11,370 nt of DNA from the NCBI GenBank assembly GCA_937910665.1, contig CALEPR010000087.1, forward strand, positions 1 through 11,370, read 5' to 3'. This document shows positions 1 through 7,486 of the stretch, in pieces; the first letter of the stretch is position 1, and every line of letters begins with the position of its first letter. A program made the position numbers and the translations under genes. This DNA is from an uncultured Selenomonadales bacterium (lineage in GTDB: Bacteria > Bacillota > Negativicutes > Selenomonadales > Selenomonadaceae). The notes beneath the pieces were generated by a model. That model did not search any database. It saw only the letters and a program-made list of their open reading frames with translations, and was not told where the DNA came from.

Positions 1-24
1 TTCAGACGTGTGCTCTTCCGATCT
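1..24. other. Illumina adapter remnant at the contig end
   Basis: The first 24 bases equal the 3' end of the TruSeq read-2 adapter (ending GTGTGCTCTTCCGATCT). This is library-construction sequence, not genome. It is fused in frame with the first gene and creates a false GTG start at position 8 (encoding M-C-S-S-D), so those residues must be removed. It also shows that the left edge of the window is a real contig edge. Confidence 0.96.
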
Positions 25-1912
25 CTCTAATTTTTATCTGCCGAAATTTTTAACAAAAGACGCGGCATTTTCCGAAACGCAGAGAGTTTTAAGTTGGGAA
101 CACGAACAGTACAGGCTGAAAGCTATCGACCTTGCAAAACAATTTCAAGCACAAACTGCGACTTGGGGCTTGAAGGATTGGGAAGCAGAACTTGGGCTGC
201 CGACAGATTTAAGCGTTGATTTGGAATTGCGCCGCGCTAAAGTTCTGGCAAAACTGCTTGGAGCTTCACCTATGACTGTCGCCAACACAAACAAGTTAAT
301 CAATTTGTTCACAGACGACGGCAGGGCTTATGTCGAAGAACTGCCAAAACCTGGCACAATAAAAATCATCATACCGAGCGAAAAATATTATCTTGAAGAA
401 ATGCAAGCCGCGCTGGACGAAATGTTACCGGCGCATTTGGTTTACTTCTTCCAAAATTTTATAGAAATTGCCGACAAAGCTACAGAAAGTTTAACTATCG
501 GCGAAAATCGAAATATGGTCGTCAACATAACAAAAAGCGCGAAGGAAATATATCAATGGCGCGGACGTTATTTTGATTCATCGTGGACGCTTACGCCGCA
601 GACTGTTTTTGATAATTCTTGGCTTTTCGACGGCGAATATAAATTTGACGGAATGCCTGTCGGCGAAATTGATAAACTGAACAGCTTTTTCCGATTCAAC
701 GGCGATTGGGCTTTCGGTATTGATTCTAAGTTCGGCTATCCTGTTTCAAGAAAAATTTTGTGGGGAACAGCTGAGCCGGACGAATTGTCAGTTAATCTTC
801 AAAGTGCAATTCGTGAAAAGTATGAAATTATTTTGCCACTCGAAAAGCTGGGCGAATTTAGCGACAAATTTCACTTCGGAGTGCAAAATGCGCCGATTGA
901 TTTTAATTTCAAAACTTGCTTGCAACCAATTCTGAAAGAAGCAATCAACCTTGCTGAAAATCAAAATTTCGTCACAAAGCTAAATGTAATTTTGCAGGAA
1001 ATTTATCCTTTAGCCAGAGCGAAAATTTTTGATAACACTTGGCGATTTGCAAGCGCATGGAAATTTGGCGGCGATTGGTCGGAAAATTTCGGCGATACAA
1101 AATTTAATCCTTTTGAGTTCGAGCCGCTTGATTTTTGGAACGACGAAAAATTTTTTGACGCTGATTGGCAGTTTGAAAAGTTGCCTTTTGCGGAAGCGTT
1201 TTTTAGCGAAGATAACGCCGAAAAACTTTATCTGGCTTACGATAATTTTGCGCCTGAAATTTTACAACCTGCAGAAAAAAAATCAGCGCAATTACAGATA
1301 AAATTTGCCGATAATATTCTTTCACAAAAAACTTGGGCTGATAAAAAAATATTTCAAGGATTTAAAAATTTTGGCGAAGGACAAATTCAGTTTGAAAAAC
1401 CTCCTGACTTCAACGAAGAAAGAAAATTTAATACGACTTGGGCGTTTGGTACTGCCGAACGCTTTTTTAGTGCAGATTGGAACTTTGGCTCGGCAGATTT
1501 TGACTACAGCGATGATTGGAATTTTGGCGGCGAAGATTATTTTGATTCAAAACAGTTTGAAGAAATTGCCGATGCGCAAATTAACGCGAAACTTTTCGAC
1601 ACTTTGGAACACGCGGCGATTTTCGGAACTGCAGGATTATTTTTCAATGATTCGTGGCAATTAGGCAAGCCGAAAAAGATTGATGATGATTTGCGCTTAG
1701 AAATAATTGTCGGGCTTAAATTTGGCGAAGGCTGGCAATTTGGAATGGGCGCAAGAATTTTCAATTCAGCGTGGCAATTCGGCGCGGATTCTTATTGCTA
1801 TGGAGAATTTGATAATCCAAGAAATAAATTTGGCGATTCTTGGCAATTCGCCGAAAATATCAGATTTGAAAGGAGGTGGAATTATTTTGGACAGGACAGA
1901 ATCTCAGCCTAA
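25..1912 (+). CDS. YmfQ/Mu gp48-like (DUF2313) tail protein with long Trp-rich repeat extension, 5' partial
   Basis: Probable baseplate/tail protein. The first roughly 145 genuine residues carry YmfQ/DUF2313 features: an N-terminal YLPKFL, the ATWGLKDWEAELGLPTD block (about residues 45-61), an RRAKVLAKL helix, and PAHLVYFF near 135. This family belongs to the distal baseplate of contractile-tailed phages such as Mu, which is why a myovirus-like tail is inferred. The remaining roughly 440 residues are unlike a standard YmfQ protein, usually about 190 residues: they hold many copies of an F-[DNGS]-x-x-W-x-[FL]-[GDA] motif, rich in Phe, Trp, Asp and Lys. The true start lies left of the contig edge; because YLPKFL normally lies near the N-terminus, probably only a few residues are missing. 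The 3' end overlaps the next gene by 26 bases. The domain call is fairly secure; the role of the extension is unknown. Confidence 0.75.
570..1895 (+). repeat. Degenerate FxxxWxFG protein repeats within the tail protein
   Basis: Protein-level repeat zone. By eye I count about a dozen units: FDSSWTL, FDNSWLF, FNGDWAF, FDNTWRF, FDADWQF, FNTTWAF, FSADWNF, YSDDWNF, FNDSWQL, FGEGWQF, FNSAWQF, FGDSWQF and a final FERRWNYF. Spacing is irregular, about 12 to over 100 residues, with the copies densest in the last third. At DNA level the units have diverged, so this is an old array and not a recent tandem expansion. The alternating aromatic pattern suggests short beta hairpins, which is inference only. 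Confidence 0.7.
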
Positions 1913-2351
1913 CTTGATTTTGAAAGACACTGCGCCGAAATTGCGCGGCAATGTTCATCTTGAAATCAGGAAGAAAGGCAAAATCATTAAAATTGAAGAC
2001 GACCACAACTTGATTGTCACTGCAGGACGCGCAAAGCTAGCAAGACTTTTAGGCGGCGGTTACGACGGACACATTTCAAAAGTTGGAATAGGCGAAGGCA
2101 CAAACGCAGTCGCTGAAACTGACACGGCTTTAACCAATGAAGTTTTGGTAAATGTAACGTCCGCCGAATACGACGGCACAAGCGTGAAATTTAATTTTTG
2201 TGTCGGCACGGATAAAGGCAACGGCTTAAATGTGCGTGAGTTCGGCTTATTTTTTGCGGACGGCACTATGTTTTCGCGGCGTGTGCGTCAAACTGTCATT
2301 GGCAAAGAATCTGACATTGAAATTGCCGGTTACTGGGAAATTTATTTGTAG
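1887..2351 (+). CDS. Phage tail-fibre/collar-like structural protein
   Basis: A 154-residue protein. I chose the TTG start at 1887 because a near-perfect AAAGGAGGTG lies at 1869-1878, eight bases upstream. A longer open frame starting at 1707 would lie wholly inside the previous gene and has no ribosome site. The C-terminal part contains G-x-N-V-R-E-F-G-L-F-F-A-D-G-T-M-F-S (about residues 113-130), resembling the 'VREIGLFDADG' signature of tail-collar fibre N-terminal domains. No membrane segment or signal peptide is visible. Gene order (baseplate protein, then this, then fibre genes) supports a role linking fibre to baseplate. The family match is from memory of the motif and is only moderately certain. 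Confidence 0.6.
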   Translation: MDRTESQPNLILKDTAPKLRGNVHLEIRKKGKIIKIEDDHNLIVTAGRAKLARLLGGGYDGHISKVGIGEGTNAVAETDTALTNEVLVNVTSAEYDGTSVKFNFCVGTDKGNGLNVREFGLFFADGTMFSRRVRQTVIGKESDIEIAGYWEIYL

Positions 2352-2362
2352 GAGTGATTGAA

Positions 2363-2692
2363 ATGGCAAACATAGCTGAAACTGCACAATGGGAAAGTGC
2401 AATCCACTTAATTGAAGCAGGAGAACCAGCGTCAGCTGGAGTTGGTGCGCCGATAAACATTGCGCCGTCACAATTAGCCAATCGCACGGCTTATTTGAAA
2501 CAGGAGCAAGACGCTATCAAAGACCAATTAACACAAGCCGGTATTTCTGCAGGAAATGCGGCAGTCGTTGTAGTCAGCGAAACTGAACCTACTGACTTGC
2601 CTGTAGGCGGCTTTTGGTTGCAACCTGTAAGTGAACAGCAGTCAGGCGACGCGATTATCAATCCTAGCGACGTTGCCGCACTTTTTAATTGA
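2363..2692 (+). CDS. Short phage tail-fibre-type protein (NRTAYLK motif)
   Basis: A 109-residue protein beginning MANIAETAQW. The ATG at 2363 is preferred over the in-frame GTG at 2354 because TAGGAG (2349-2354) then sits eight bases away. The segment I-A-P-S-Q-L-A-N-R-T-A-Y-L-K-Q (about residues 33-47) matches the 'xxLANRTAYLK' motif common near the N-terminus of phage tail fibres. The C-terminal third (TEPTDLPVGGFWLQP) resembles the short Pro/Gly-rich segments of fibre proteins. It may be a stand-alone fibre N-terminal or adaptor domain. It lies 11 bases after the previous gene, in the same operon. Confidence 0.6.
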   Translation: MANIAETAQWESAIHLIEAGEPASAGVGAPINIAPSQLANRTAYLKQEQDAIKDQLTQAGISAGNAAVVVVSETEPTDLPVGGFWLQPVSEQQSGDAIINPSDVAALFN

Positions 2693-2698
2693 TTGTAT

Positions 2699-2714
2699 GA
2701 GCGGCTTGCCGCTT
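2699..2714 (+). other. Short intergenic hairpin
   Basis: AGCGG-CTTG-CCGCT forms a five-pair stem (2700-2713), extended by a G.U pair, just after the stop of the preceding gene. A seven-T run (2729-2735) comes about 15 bases later, too far for a canonical intrinsic terminator. It is more likely an mRNA-processing or weak attenuation element inside the tail operon. Confidence 0.4.
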
Positions 2715-2761
2715 GACAATATAAAATATTTTTTTCTATTTAAAGAAAGGTGGTTTTTACC

Positions 2762-3628
2762 ATGACAAAGGAACAACTCGCACAAGCTATCAACAAAACT
2801 GAATTTTTGAAAGGCTTAGGCTACTTCAAAACATTGCAGGATTCGGCGAACGCAGACAAATTCGCCGCGAAAAGTGCCACTGTCAACACAGTCAAAGTCA
2901 ACGACACAGCATTGACGACAACCGACAACGCCGTTAATATCACAATCACTGTCGACAAAAAGACTACAGCTAATGACAATTACGCCGCCAGCTATGAAGT
3001 CAAGGCAAATGGTGTCGCAGTCGGCGATGCTATCAACATTCCGAAAGATTATCTTGTCAAGAGTGCGACTTTGGAAACTGTCGTGGCGGCTGATAAAGCT
3101 GAAGGCGGTTTTGCAGAAAATGACAATACTTTTGCGCTCGGCGACAAATATCTGGATTTTGTCGTGAATACTGCGGCGGACGGCGACGGCACTACTGAAA
3201 CCGACAGTCACATTCGCCTCAACGTCAATGATCTGGTTGACGTTTACACCAACGGCGACGGTCTGAATCTTTCCGGCGGCGAATTTAGTATCAAGTTGGA
3301 CAACACCGGCGTAGGCGGTTTGACTGTTGGCGCGAACGGCTTAAAACTCAGCGAAGCTACCAAAACTACTTACAGCTATCAGGCGGCTACAGGAACTTAT
3401 GTTTCCGGCACGACTTACTACACAACAAACACAGGCACGGCGACGGTTGACACTGAGGACTTTGTCGAAGGCGAAACTGATGTCAGTACCTATTTTGTTC
3501 GCGTAACCAATGCTGGCACGGCAGGAGCAATGAGTGTTGCCGACAAAGATTATATCGAAGGCTTGAAAGCTACAACTTTTACAGAAATTACACAAGCTGA
3601 TATTCAAACACTTTTTGCTTCTGAATGA
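2762..3628 (+). CDS. Phage structural protein, probably fibre-related
   Basis: A 288-residue protein, MTKEQLAQAINKTEFLKG at its start. The ATG at 2762 is chosen because AAAGAAAGGTGG (2742-2753) lies eight bases before it; the GTG at 2750 falls inside that ribosome site. The body is Thr/Asp/Gly/Val-rich and alternates short beta-strand-like stretches with no Cys, no signal peptide and no membrane segment, typical of phage fibres. Recognisable blocks are YLVKSATLETV (about 98-108), DKYLDFVVNT (about 127-136) and GTYVSGTTYYT (about 213-223). Its neighbours on both sides are fibre-like. I do not recognise a named family; the structural role is inferred from composition and position. Confidence 0.6.
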   Translation: MTKEQLAQAINKTEFLKGLGYFKTLQDSANADKFAAKSATVNTVKVNDTALTTTDNAVNITITVDKKTTANDNYAASYEVKANGVAVGDAINIPKDYLVKSATLETVVAADKAEGGFAENDNTFALGDKYLDFVVNTAADGDGTTETDSHIRLNVNDLVDVYTNGDGLNLSGGEFSIKLDNTGVGGLTVGANGLKLSEATKTTYSYQAATGTYVSGTTYYTTNTGTATVDTEDFVEGETDVSTYFVRVTNAGTAGAMSVADKDYIEGLKATTFTEITQADIQTLFASE

Positions 3629-3639
3629 GGTAAATCGTT

Positions 3640-4635
3640 ATGGGGAGAATAATGCAACTCCCAGAAGCAAGTTGGGCAGAGTTTAGGAATTTATTCTCTG
3701 CCTTTTTTTCTGCGGCTCTCAGCAACACTGTCAATTTCGATGGTGTTGCTGTGGGTAATTTGTCTGCGGTCAAGCATTACGGCGAATGTACGACGGCGGC
3801 AAATACTGCAGAAAAAACTGTAGCTTGTGCAGGATTTACACTTGTCACGGGAGCAAAAATCGCCGTTAAATTTTCCAATACCAATACTGCGCAAAATCCA
3901 ACGCTGAATGTCAATTCTACCGGCGCGAAGAATATTTATTATCGCGGCTCAGCTATTCCTGCAGGATATTTGGCGGCAAATAGAACATACGCTTTCATTT
4001 ACAACGGCGCACAATATGAAGTAGTTGGCGATATTGTAGGAAGTCAGCAAGGCACAGTTACAATTTACAATAAGTTTGTAATTTCCGGCTGTGTCGTGAG
4101 TAAAGTTACAAGCAGTCGTAATGTCATTTTGACTGAAAAAGGCACAACTTCTGCGACCGGCGCGTCTAAATTTTATGCTGACGGCACGATTCACAATTTG
4201 ATTGACGGCTTGACTGCCGCTGTACCGACAAACTCAACAAGCGCGGCTGTTACCTATTATGCTTGTCTGGTAAAAAATAGCACGACAGGCGCATATGAAT
4301 TGAAAGTTCAAGCGTCCAATGTTGGCGTTTTGCCTTTGTACAGAATTGTAGTACCTGCGAACGACACAGCGGCTAATTTAAATTCAGTCACAATCACGAA
4401 CGTGCGCAGAATTGAATCCAGTTACACGAACTTTTATGATTCGCGACCTTATGAATCAGTTGCTTTATCGACAGCTTTATCGAACACGAACTATAGCGTT
4501 GAGTTGCGAGCTGAATCATGGAGCGGCAATGTCGGCGAACTTGTGGCTTATGACTTGGCAAATAACGGCTTTAAAATCACGGCAACAGGTGACGCTGATA
4601 ATGTTTTGGTCAGATGGTGCGTGACTGCACAATAA
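3640..4635 (+). CDS. Tail-fibre protein, paralogue of the next gene
   Basis: A 331-residue protein. The ATG at 3640 has GAGG (3627-3630) nine bases upstream; a second ATG at 3652 follows GGGGAG but with short spacing, so it is less favoured. Residues about 46-131 form a beta-rich module (YGECTTAANTAEK..., NPTLNVNSTGAKNIYYRG, NRTYAFIYNGAQYEVVGD) of a kind frequent in fibre and minor tail proteins of Bacillota phages. Residues about 144-331 are homologous to the C-terminal part of the following protein (shared NKFVI.GCVVS, AAVTYYA, RRIE..Y..FY..RPY.SVALS, NNGFK.T.TGDADN). No catalytic motif is visible. Likely a trimeric or baseplate-attached fibre; the exact role is inferred. Confidence 0.65.
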   Translation: MGRIMQLPEASWAEFRNLFSAFFSAALSNTVNFDGVAVGNLSAVKHYGECTTAANTAEKTVACAGFTLVTGAKIAVKFSNTNTAQNPTLNVNSTGAKNIYYRGSAIPAGYLAANRTYAFIYNGAQYEVVGDIVGSQQGTVTIYNKFVISGCVVSKVTSSRNVILTEKGTTSATGASKFYADGTIHNLIDGLTAAVPTNSTSAAVTYYACLVKNSTTGAYELKVQASNVGVLPLYRIVVPANDTAANLNSVTITNVRRIESSYTNFYDSRPYESVALSTALSNTNYSVELRAESWSGNVGELVAYDLANNGFKITATGDADNVLVRWCVTAQ

Positions 4636-4650
4636 CGAAGGGGTGAAAAA

Positions 4651-5475
4651 ATGGCGACAATGAAAATGATTTTCCGACGCAAAACTGCTACCGGCTGGGA
4701 TATTTTAGACCCTTACGCCGAGAATTTTCAGGAAAATGTTGAGGCAATTTTGGAAGAAAATAACGTTGCAACCAATGCGCCGGAAATCGAAGCAGGAATT
4801 TTAGCCGCTATGACTTTAGGCGGACAAAATGCTAAAGAAATTGACAAATGGCGCAATCAGCGTATTCAGCAAGGCACAGGTACTATCAGCAACAAATTTG
4901 TAATTCGCGGTTGCGTCGTCAGTCCGATTACAGGAACGCGAAATATCAAAGTCACTGAAGGCGCGGAGTATTCGGAGACTGGAATTTCGCTTGCCTATAT
5001 CGACGGCGCGATTCATTCAATTCCAGACAAATGGAACACGGTCGCGGCAGTTCCACAGAATAGAACTGGCGCGGCGGTTACTTATTACGCCTACTTGATT
5101 AAAAATTCTGACGGCAAGTACGAAGTACAACTTTCCGATAAGCGCGAAGGTGTTTTGGCTTTATACAGGCTGGTAGTTCCGGCAGGTGACACGACTGCTA
5201 ACTTGAACAATGTCAAATTTTACGATGAGCGGCGCATTGAGGAAAATTATGTTGAATTTTATTCGGCGCGACCTTATGTGTCAGTGGCGTTGAGCGGTTA
5301 TCCGATGATTGATGCGCCGACTTATCAAGTCATTGTTGAGCCGCTGAGTTGGAATGGCGGTTACGTCGGCAAATTGTATGCGTATGATTTAGGCAACAAC
5401 GGCTTTAAAGTTACTTCGACAGGCGACGCTGATAATATTGAATTTCGCTGGACTATTATAAATCCAGATGTTTAA
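4651..5475 (+). CDS. Tail-fibre protein with duplicated C-terminal domain
   Basis: A 274-residue protein starting at ATG 4651 behind AAGGGGTG (4638-4645). The first roughly 80 residues are unique and include a helical stretch with TGWDILDPYAENFQENVEAILEE, plausibly an attachment segment. From about residue 80 to the end it is homologous to the C-terminal half of the preceding protein, about half the residues identical by eye. The two genes sit 15 bases apart, so this looks like tandem duplication with different N-terminal anchors. It precedes a small acidic protein and the DGR target, so it may hold the diversified tip. No enzyme motif is seen. Confidence 0.62.
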   Translation: MATMKMIFRRKTATGWDILDPYAENFQENVEAILEENNVATNAPEIEAGILAAMTLGGQNAKEIDKWRNQRIQQGTGTISNKFVIRGCVVSPITGTRNIKVTEGAEYSETGISLAYIDGAIHSIPDKWNTVAAVPQNRTGAAVTYYAYLIKNSDGKYEVQLSDKREGVLALYRLVVPAGDTTANLNNVKFYDERRIEENYVEFYSARPYVSVALSGYPMIDAPTYQVIVEPLSWNGGYVGKLYAYDLGNNGFKVTSTGDADNIEFRWTIINPDV

Positions 5476-5487
5476 GGAGTGTGGAAA

Positions 5488-5856
5488 ATGGTATATGTAA
5501 AAAACATAGGCGGCGACGGTGCAAGAGTTCCTTTCGTTGAGGACGGCACTAAAATTATTTTTGGGATTGAGGAAAATAATTTTGCGGTGGACATTGCAGA
5601 GTTGCAAGCTGATACTCAAGTTACTTTTGACGTTATGCAAAATAATGAGGGCAAACTCGGCACGGTTGGCAACTGGTATGCGGCTACAATTACAATTCCG
5701 CCAAAGCGTTATGAAATGGTTGAAGATACAGAAAATCCGACTATGGACGACGAAGAACCAAGTTTAATTCCTGTTGCCTTGCCTTTGGATATGGGCGCAG
5801 TCGAACTTGCTTTGTATCCTTTAGGCAAGGATTTAGAAATTGAGGAGGCTGAATAA
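5488..5856 (+). CDS. Small acidic phage protein upstream of the DGR target, unknown function
   Basis: A 122-residue, strongly acidic protein. ATG 5488 is chosen over GTG 5479 because AAGGAG (5474-5479) is eight bases before it. I do not recognise a family. There is no signal peptide, membrane segment or Cys; the C-terminus (KDLEIEEAE) is very acidic and the middle has a Pro-rich stretch after NWYAATITIPPKRYE. Its stop codon lies one base before the ATG of the variable protein, so the two are almost certainly translationally coupled. That makes an adaptor or assembly partner of the variable protein plausible, but this is inference from position. Confidence 0.6.
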   Translation: MVYVKNIGGDGARVPFVEDGTKIIFGIEENNFAVDIAELQADTQVTFDVMQNNEGKLGTVGNWYAATITIPPKRYEMVEDTENPTMDDEEPSLIPVALPLDMGAVELALYPLGKDLEIEEAE

Positions 5857-5857
5857 T

Positions 5858-6940
5858 ATGGCTGTTGAAATTTTTGTAAAAGACCCATTCCGCCAATCGG
5901 TAGAAGCGGCTAGTGGCGGCAAAAATACTGTAATGTACGACGACAAAGGTTATCCTTCGGTTATGGTGCGCATTCCGAAATTCAATCTTGAAGATATTGA
6001 CGCAAGTTTAGGAACAGGAGTGCATCCGGCGTTCATTGTTCACGGTCGCACTGTCAGCGAAATTTGGATTGCTAAATATCAAGCCAAAAACATCAATGGT
6101 CGTGCGTGTTCTTTGCCCGGCGTTGACCCGACTACAAGTATCAACTTCGACACTGCTAAAAGTATTTGCGAGGCGAAAGGCGAAGGTTGGCATTTGTTTA
6201 ATAAAACCGAGCAAGCGGCTATTGCTCTTTGGTGTATGAAAAATGATTTTTATCCTCGCGGCAATGACAAACGTGGATATAGTATTCAAGCAACTTATGA
6301 GACTGCTTCACCTGCCAATTATGATAATGAAGGGAAAATTTGTAGGACTTTGACAGGTACAGGTCCTCAATCTTGGAATCACGATAACACGCCTTTTGGA
6401 ATCAGCGATTTGTGCGGCAATGTCTGGGAATGGTGCGATGGTATGCGTCTTGTGAATGGTCAAATTTTGTTGGTCGGCGAAGACAGCACGCCTATGAACA
6501 ATTTTGACACGCAGAACGCGCAAGGCAACAATACAGGCTGGATTCAAACAGGCGTTTACTTTGACGGAGAAACTGCTGGTGATGACATACAAACATCGAG
6601 ATACACAGAAAATCTTAAAGAAGTAATCAGTAATGAACGCATTTACCCCAACTACACCGAAGGCGATGTTGACTATTACTATGGCTCTGTATATCAGACA
6701 TTCGCTTCTTTGCAAACGAAAAGCGGTTATACTCCGCCTACTTATCTTAAGCAGTTGGCTTTGCAACCTGTAAATTCCAATATACCCGGCGGATTTTACT
6801 GTAGAAATTATGGCGAACGTATTCCGCTTGTCGGCGGATGTTATGGAAGTGCCGCAGGTGTTTTCTCGCTGGTTCTGTTCGACCCGCGCTCCCACGTGTC
6901 TGCGGGCGACGGTCTGCGCTCGGCTTTCATTGCACTTTGA
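5858..6940 (+). CDS. DGR variable protein with FGE/C-type-lectin fold, probable phage receptor-binding tip
   Basis: A 360-residue target protein of the diversity-generating retroelement. ATG 5858 has GGAGG (5844-5848) nine bases upstream; an in-frame ATG at 5840 lacks a site. It shows the formylglycine-generating-enzyme/sulfatase-modifying type of C-type-lectin fold: VSEIWIAKYQAKN (about 67-79), a Trp/His segment (GWHLFNKTEQAAIALW, about 110-125), the signature DLCGNVWEWC (184-193), and a C-terminal GG-rich end running to GLRSAF. The last 22 residues hold the variable region: V339, F341, D342, H346, S348, G350 and D351 all correspond to AAY codons in the TR. As in Mtd-type proteins these sites should lie together on the ligand-binding face. 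It is not expected to be an active FGE. Position after the fibre genes supports display on the tail. Confidence 0.88.
   Translation: MAVEIFVKDPFRQSVEAASGGKNTVMYDDKGYPSVMVRIPKFNLEDIDASLGTGVHPAFIVHGRTVSEIWIAKYQAKNINGRACSLPGVDPTTSINFDTAKSICEAKGEGWHLFNKTEQAAIALWCMKNDFYPRGNDKRGYSIQATYETASPANYDNEGKICRTLTGTGPQSWNHDNTPFGISDLCGNVWEWCDGMRLVNGQILLVGEDSTPMNNFDTQNAQGNNTGWIQTGVYFDGETAGDDIQTSRYTENLKEVISNERIYPNYTEGDVDYYYGSVYQTFASLQTKSGYTPPTYLKQLALQPVNSNIPGGFYCRNYGERIPLVGGCYGSAAGVFSLVLFDPRSHVSAGDGLRSAFIAL
6867..6927 (+). repeat. DGR variable repeat (VR)
   Basis: Aligns without gaps to the template repeat at 7426-7486 over 61 bp. Eleven mismatches occur, at VR positions 6872, 6873, 6878, 6879, 6881, 6893, 6899, 6900, 6905, 6906 and 6908, and each is an A in the TR. 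There is no mismatch at C, G or T. The last 17 bases (6911-6927, GGTCTGCGCTCGGCTTT) are identical and contain no A, as expected for the initiation-of-mutagenic-homing segment. Identity stops just left of 6867. Confidence 0.96.
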
Positions 6941-6963
6941 ACTTTGATATTTGAATTTTGCCC

Positions 6964-6981
6964 GCGCCGCGTCAGCGGCGC
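6964..6981 (+). other. Hairpin downstream of the VR, candidate DGR target-recognition structure
   Basis: GCGCCGC-GTCA-GCGGCGC is a perfect seven-pair GC stem with a four-base loop, 36 bases after the end of VR/TR identity. In the Bordetella phage DGR a short-stem, tetraloop DNA hairpin just after the VR is needed for efficient homing; stem length and loop size agree here, although the distance is greater. No T-run follows, so a classical intrinsic terminator is less likely. Confidence 0.6.
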
Positions 6982-7002
6982 ACCTTGCTTGAAGGAGTTT
7001 CT

Positions 7003-7410
7003 ATGAAAAATTTAACACGCAAACCTACCCGCGATGAGCAACTTAATTCTTATCACGCGGCTGAAGACGTTGTGGCAAGTTTGCCTATCATTCTTCAAAC
7101 TGAAAAACTTATGGACGAACTGAACACTTTGACTACAGGTTATCCACGTTCGGAGCGTTATGCTTTAGGCAGTCAAACTCGCCAAGCTGTTCAAGATTTT
7201 TTTGAATTGCTAATCACTGCGGCTAAAAAATATACCAAGAAAACCACACTGCGCGACGCTGATATTAAATTTTTCTTGCTTAAACGGCTTATCAATATTG
7301 CACTCAGGCGGCATTATATTTCCGTCGGGCAATATGAAAATCTGATTTTGCGGTTTCTCCTTCCAATCGGCAAGCAACTCGGCGGCTGGATTCAAAAAGA
7401 AAATTTGTAG
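7003..7410 (+). CDS. avd: DGR accessory variability determinant (Avd-like four-helix bundle)
   Basis: A 135-residue basic, all-helical protein. ATG 7003 follows GAAGGAG (6991-6997); an upstream in-frame start at 6958 would lie across the hairpin and has no ribosome site. The sequence has the Avd/23S-intervening-sequence four-helix-bundle pattern: a helix with SLPIILQTEKLMDEL (about 26-40), then YPRSERYALGSQTRQAVQDFFELL (about 47-70), a basic helix with DIKFFLLKRLINIALRR (about 87-103), and a final helix with QYENLILRFLLPIGKQLGGW. In BPP-1 Avd forms a pentamer that binds the reverse transcriptase and the TR RNA and is needed for mutagenic cDNA synthesis. Its place between variable protein and TR is the same as in BPP-1. 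Confidence 0.88.
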   Translation: MKNLTRKPTRDEQLNSYHAAEDVVASLPIILQTEKLMDELNTLTTGYPRSERYALGSQTRQAVQDFFELLITAAKKYTKKTTLRDADIKFFLLKRLINIALRRHYISVGQYENLILRFLLPIGKQLGGWIQKENL

Positions 7411-7425
7411 GGAAATTGCCGTTTG

Positions 7426-7486
7426 CGCTGAATCTGAACAACCCGCGCTCCAACGTGAATGCGAACAACGGTCTGCGCTCGGCTTT
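7426..7486 (+). repeat. DGR template repeat (TR)
   Basis: The 61-bp invariant donor copy of the VR. It has 14 A residues, all in seven AAY codons in the VR frame (L-N-L-N-N-P-R-S-N-V-N-A-N-N-G-L-R-S-A), and 11 of the 14 are changed in the VR. It lies 15 bases after the avd stop and 151 bases before the reverse transcriptase, the standard DGR position. It is transcribed as RNA, copied by the error-prone reverse transcriptase at A positions, and the cDNA replaces the VR. Confidence 0.96.

Noticed and set aside
1707..1886. Longer N-terminus for the fibre-like gene at 1887
   Set aside because: It would overlap about 200 bases of the upstream tail gene in another frame, with no ribosome site, whereas TTG 1887 has an excellent one.
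2713..2742. TTGACA with a downstream AT-rich stretch as a promoter before the gene at 2762
   Set aside because: At 17-18 bases spacing the -10 would be CTATTT or TATTTA, a poor match, and the start of transcription would fall on the ribosome site. Chance in AT-rich DNA is likelier.
2816..3211. 131-codon - strand open frame
   Set aside because: Shadow of the structural gene at 2762; no start signal and no recognisable domain.
6308..6895. 195-codon open frame on the - strand
   Set aside because: It lies fully opposite the variable protein gene, has no ribosome site and its product is low-complexity-like; it is a shadow of the + strand codon bias.
5858..6940. Active formylglycine-generating enzyme
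   Set aside because: The fold signature is present, but no sulfatase is nearby, and it carries a DGR variable region in a phage tail operon, which points to ligand binding.
6964..6981. Rho-independent terminator between the variable protein and avd
   Set aside because: The stem is strong but no T-run follows, and avd, TR and RT probably need read-through transcription.
7379..7425. Extension of the TR leftwards into the end of avd (shared TCGGCGG with the VR at 6831-6837)
   Set aside because: The spacing differs by 11 bases and mismatches occur at non-A bases, so there is no continuous VR/TR alignment left of 7426.
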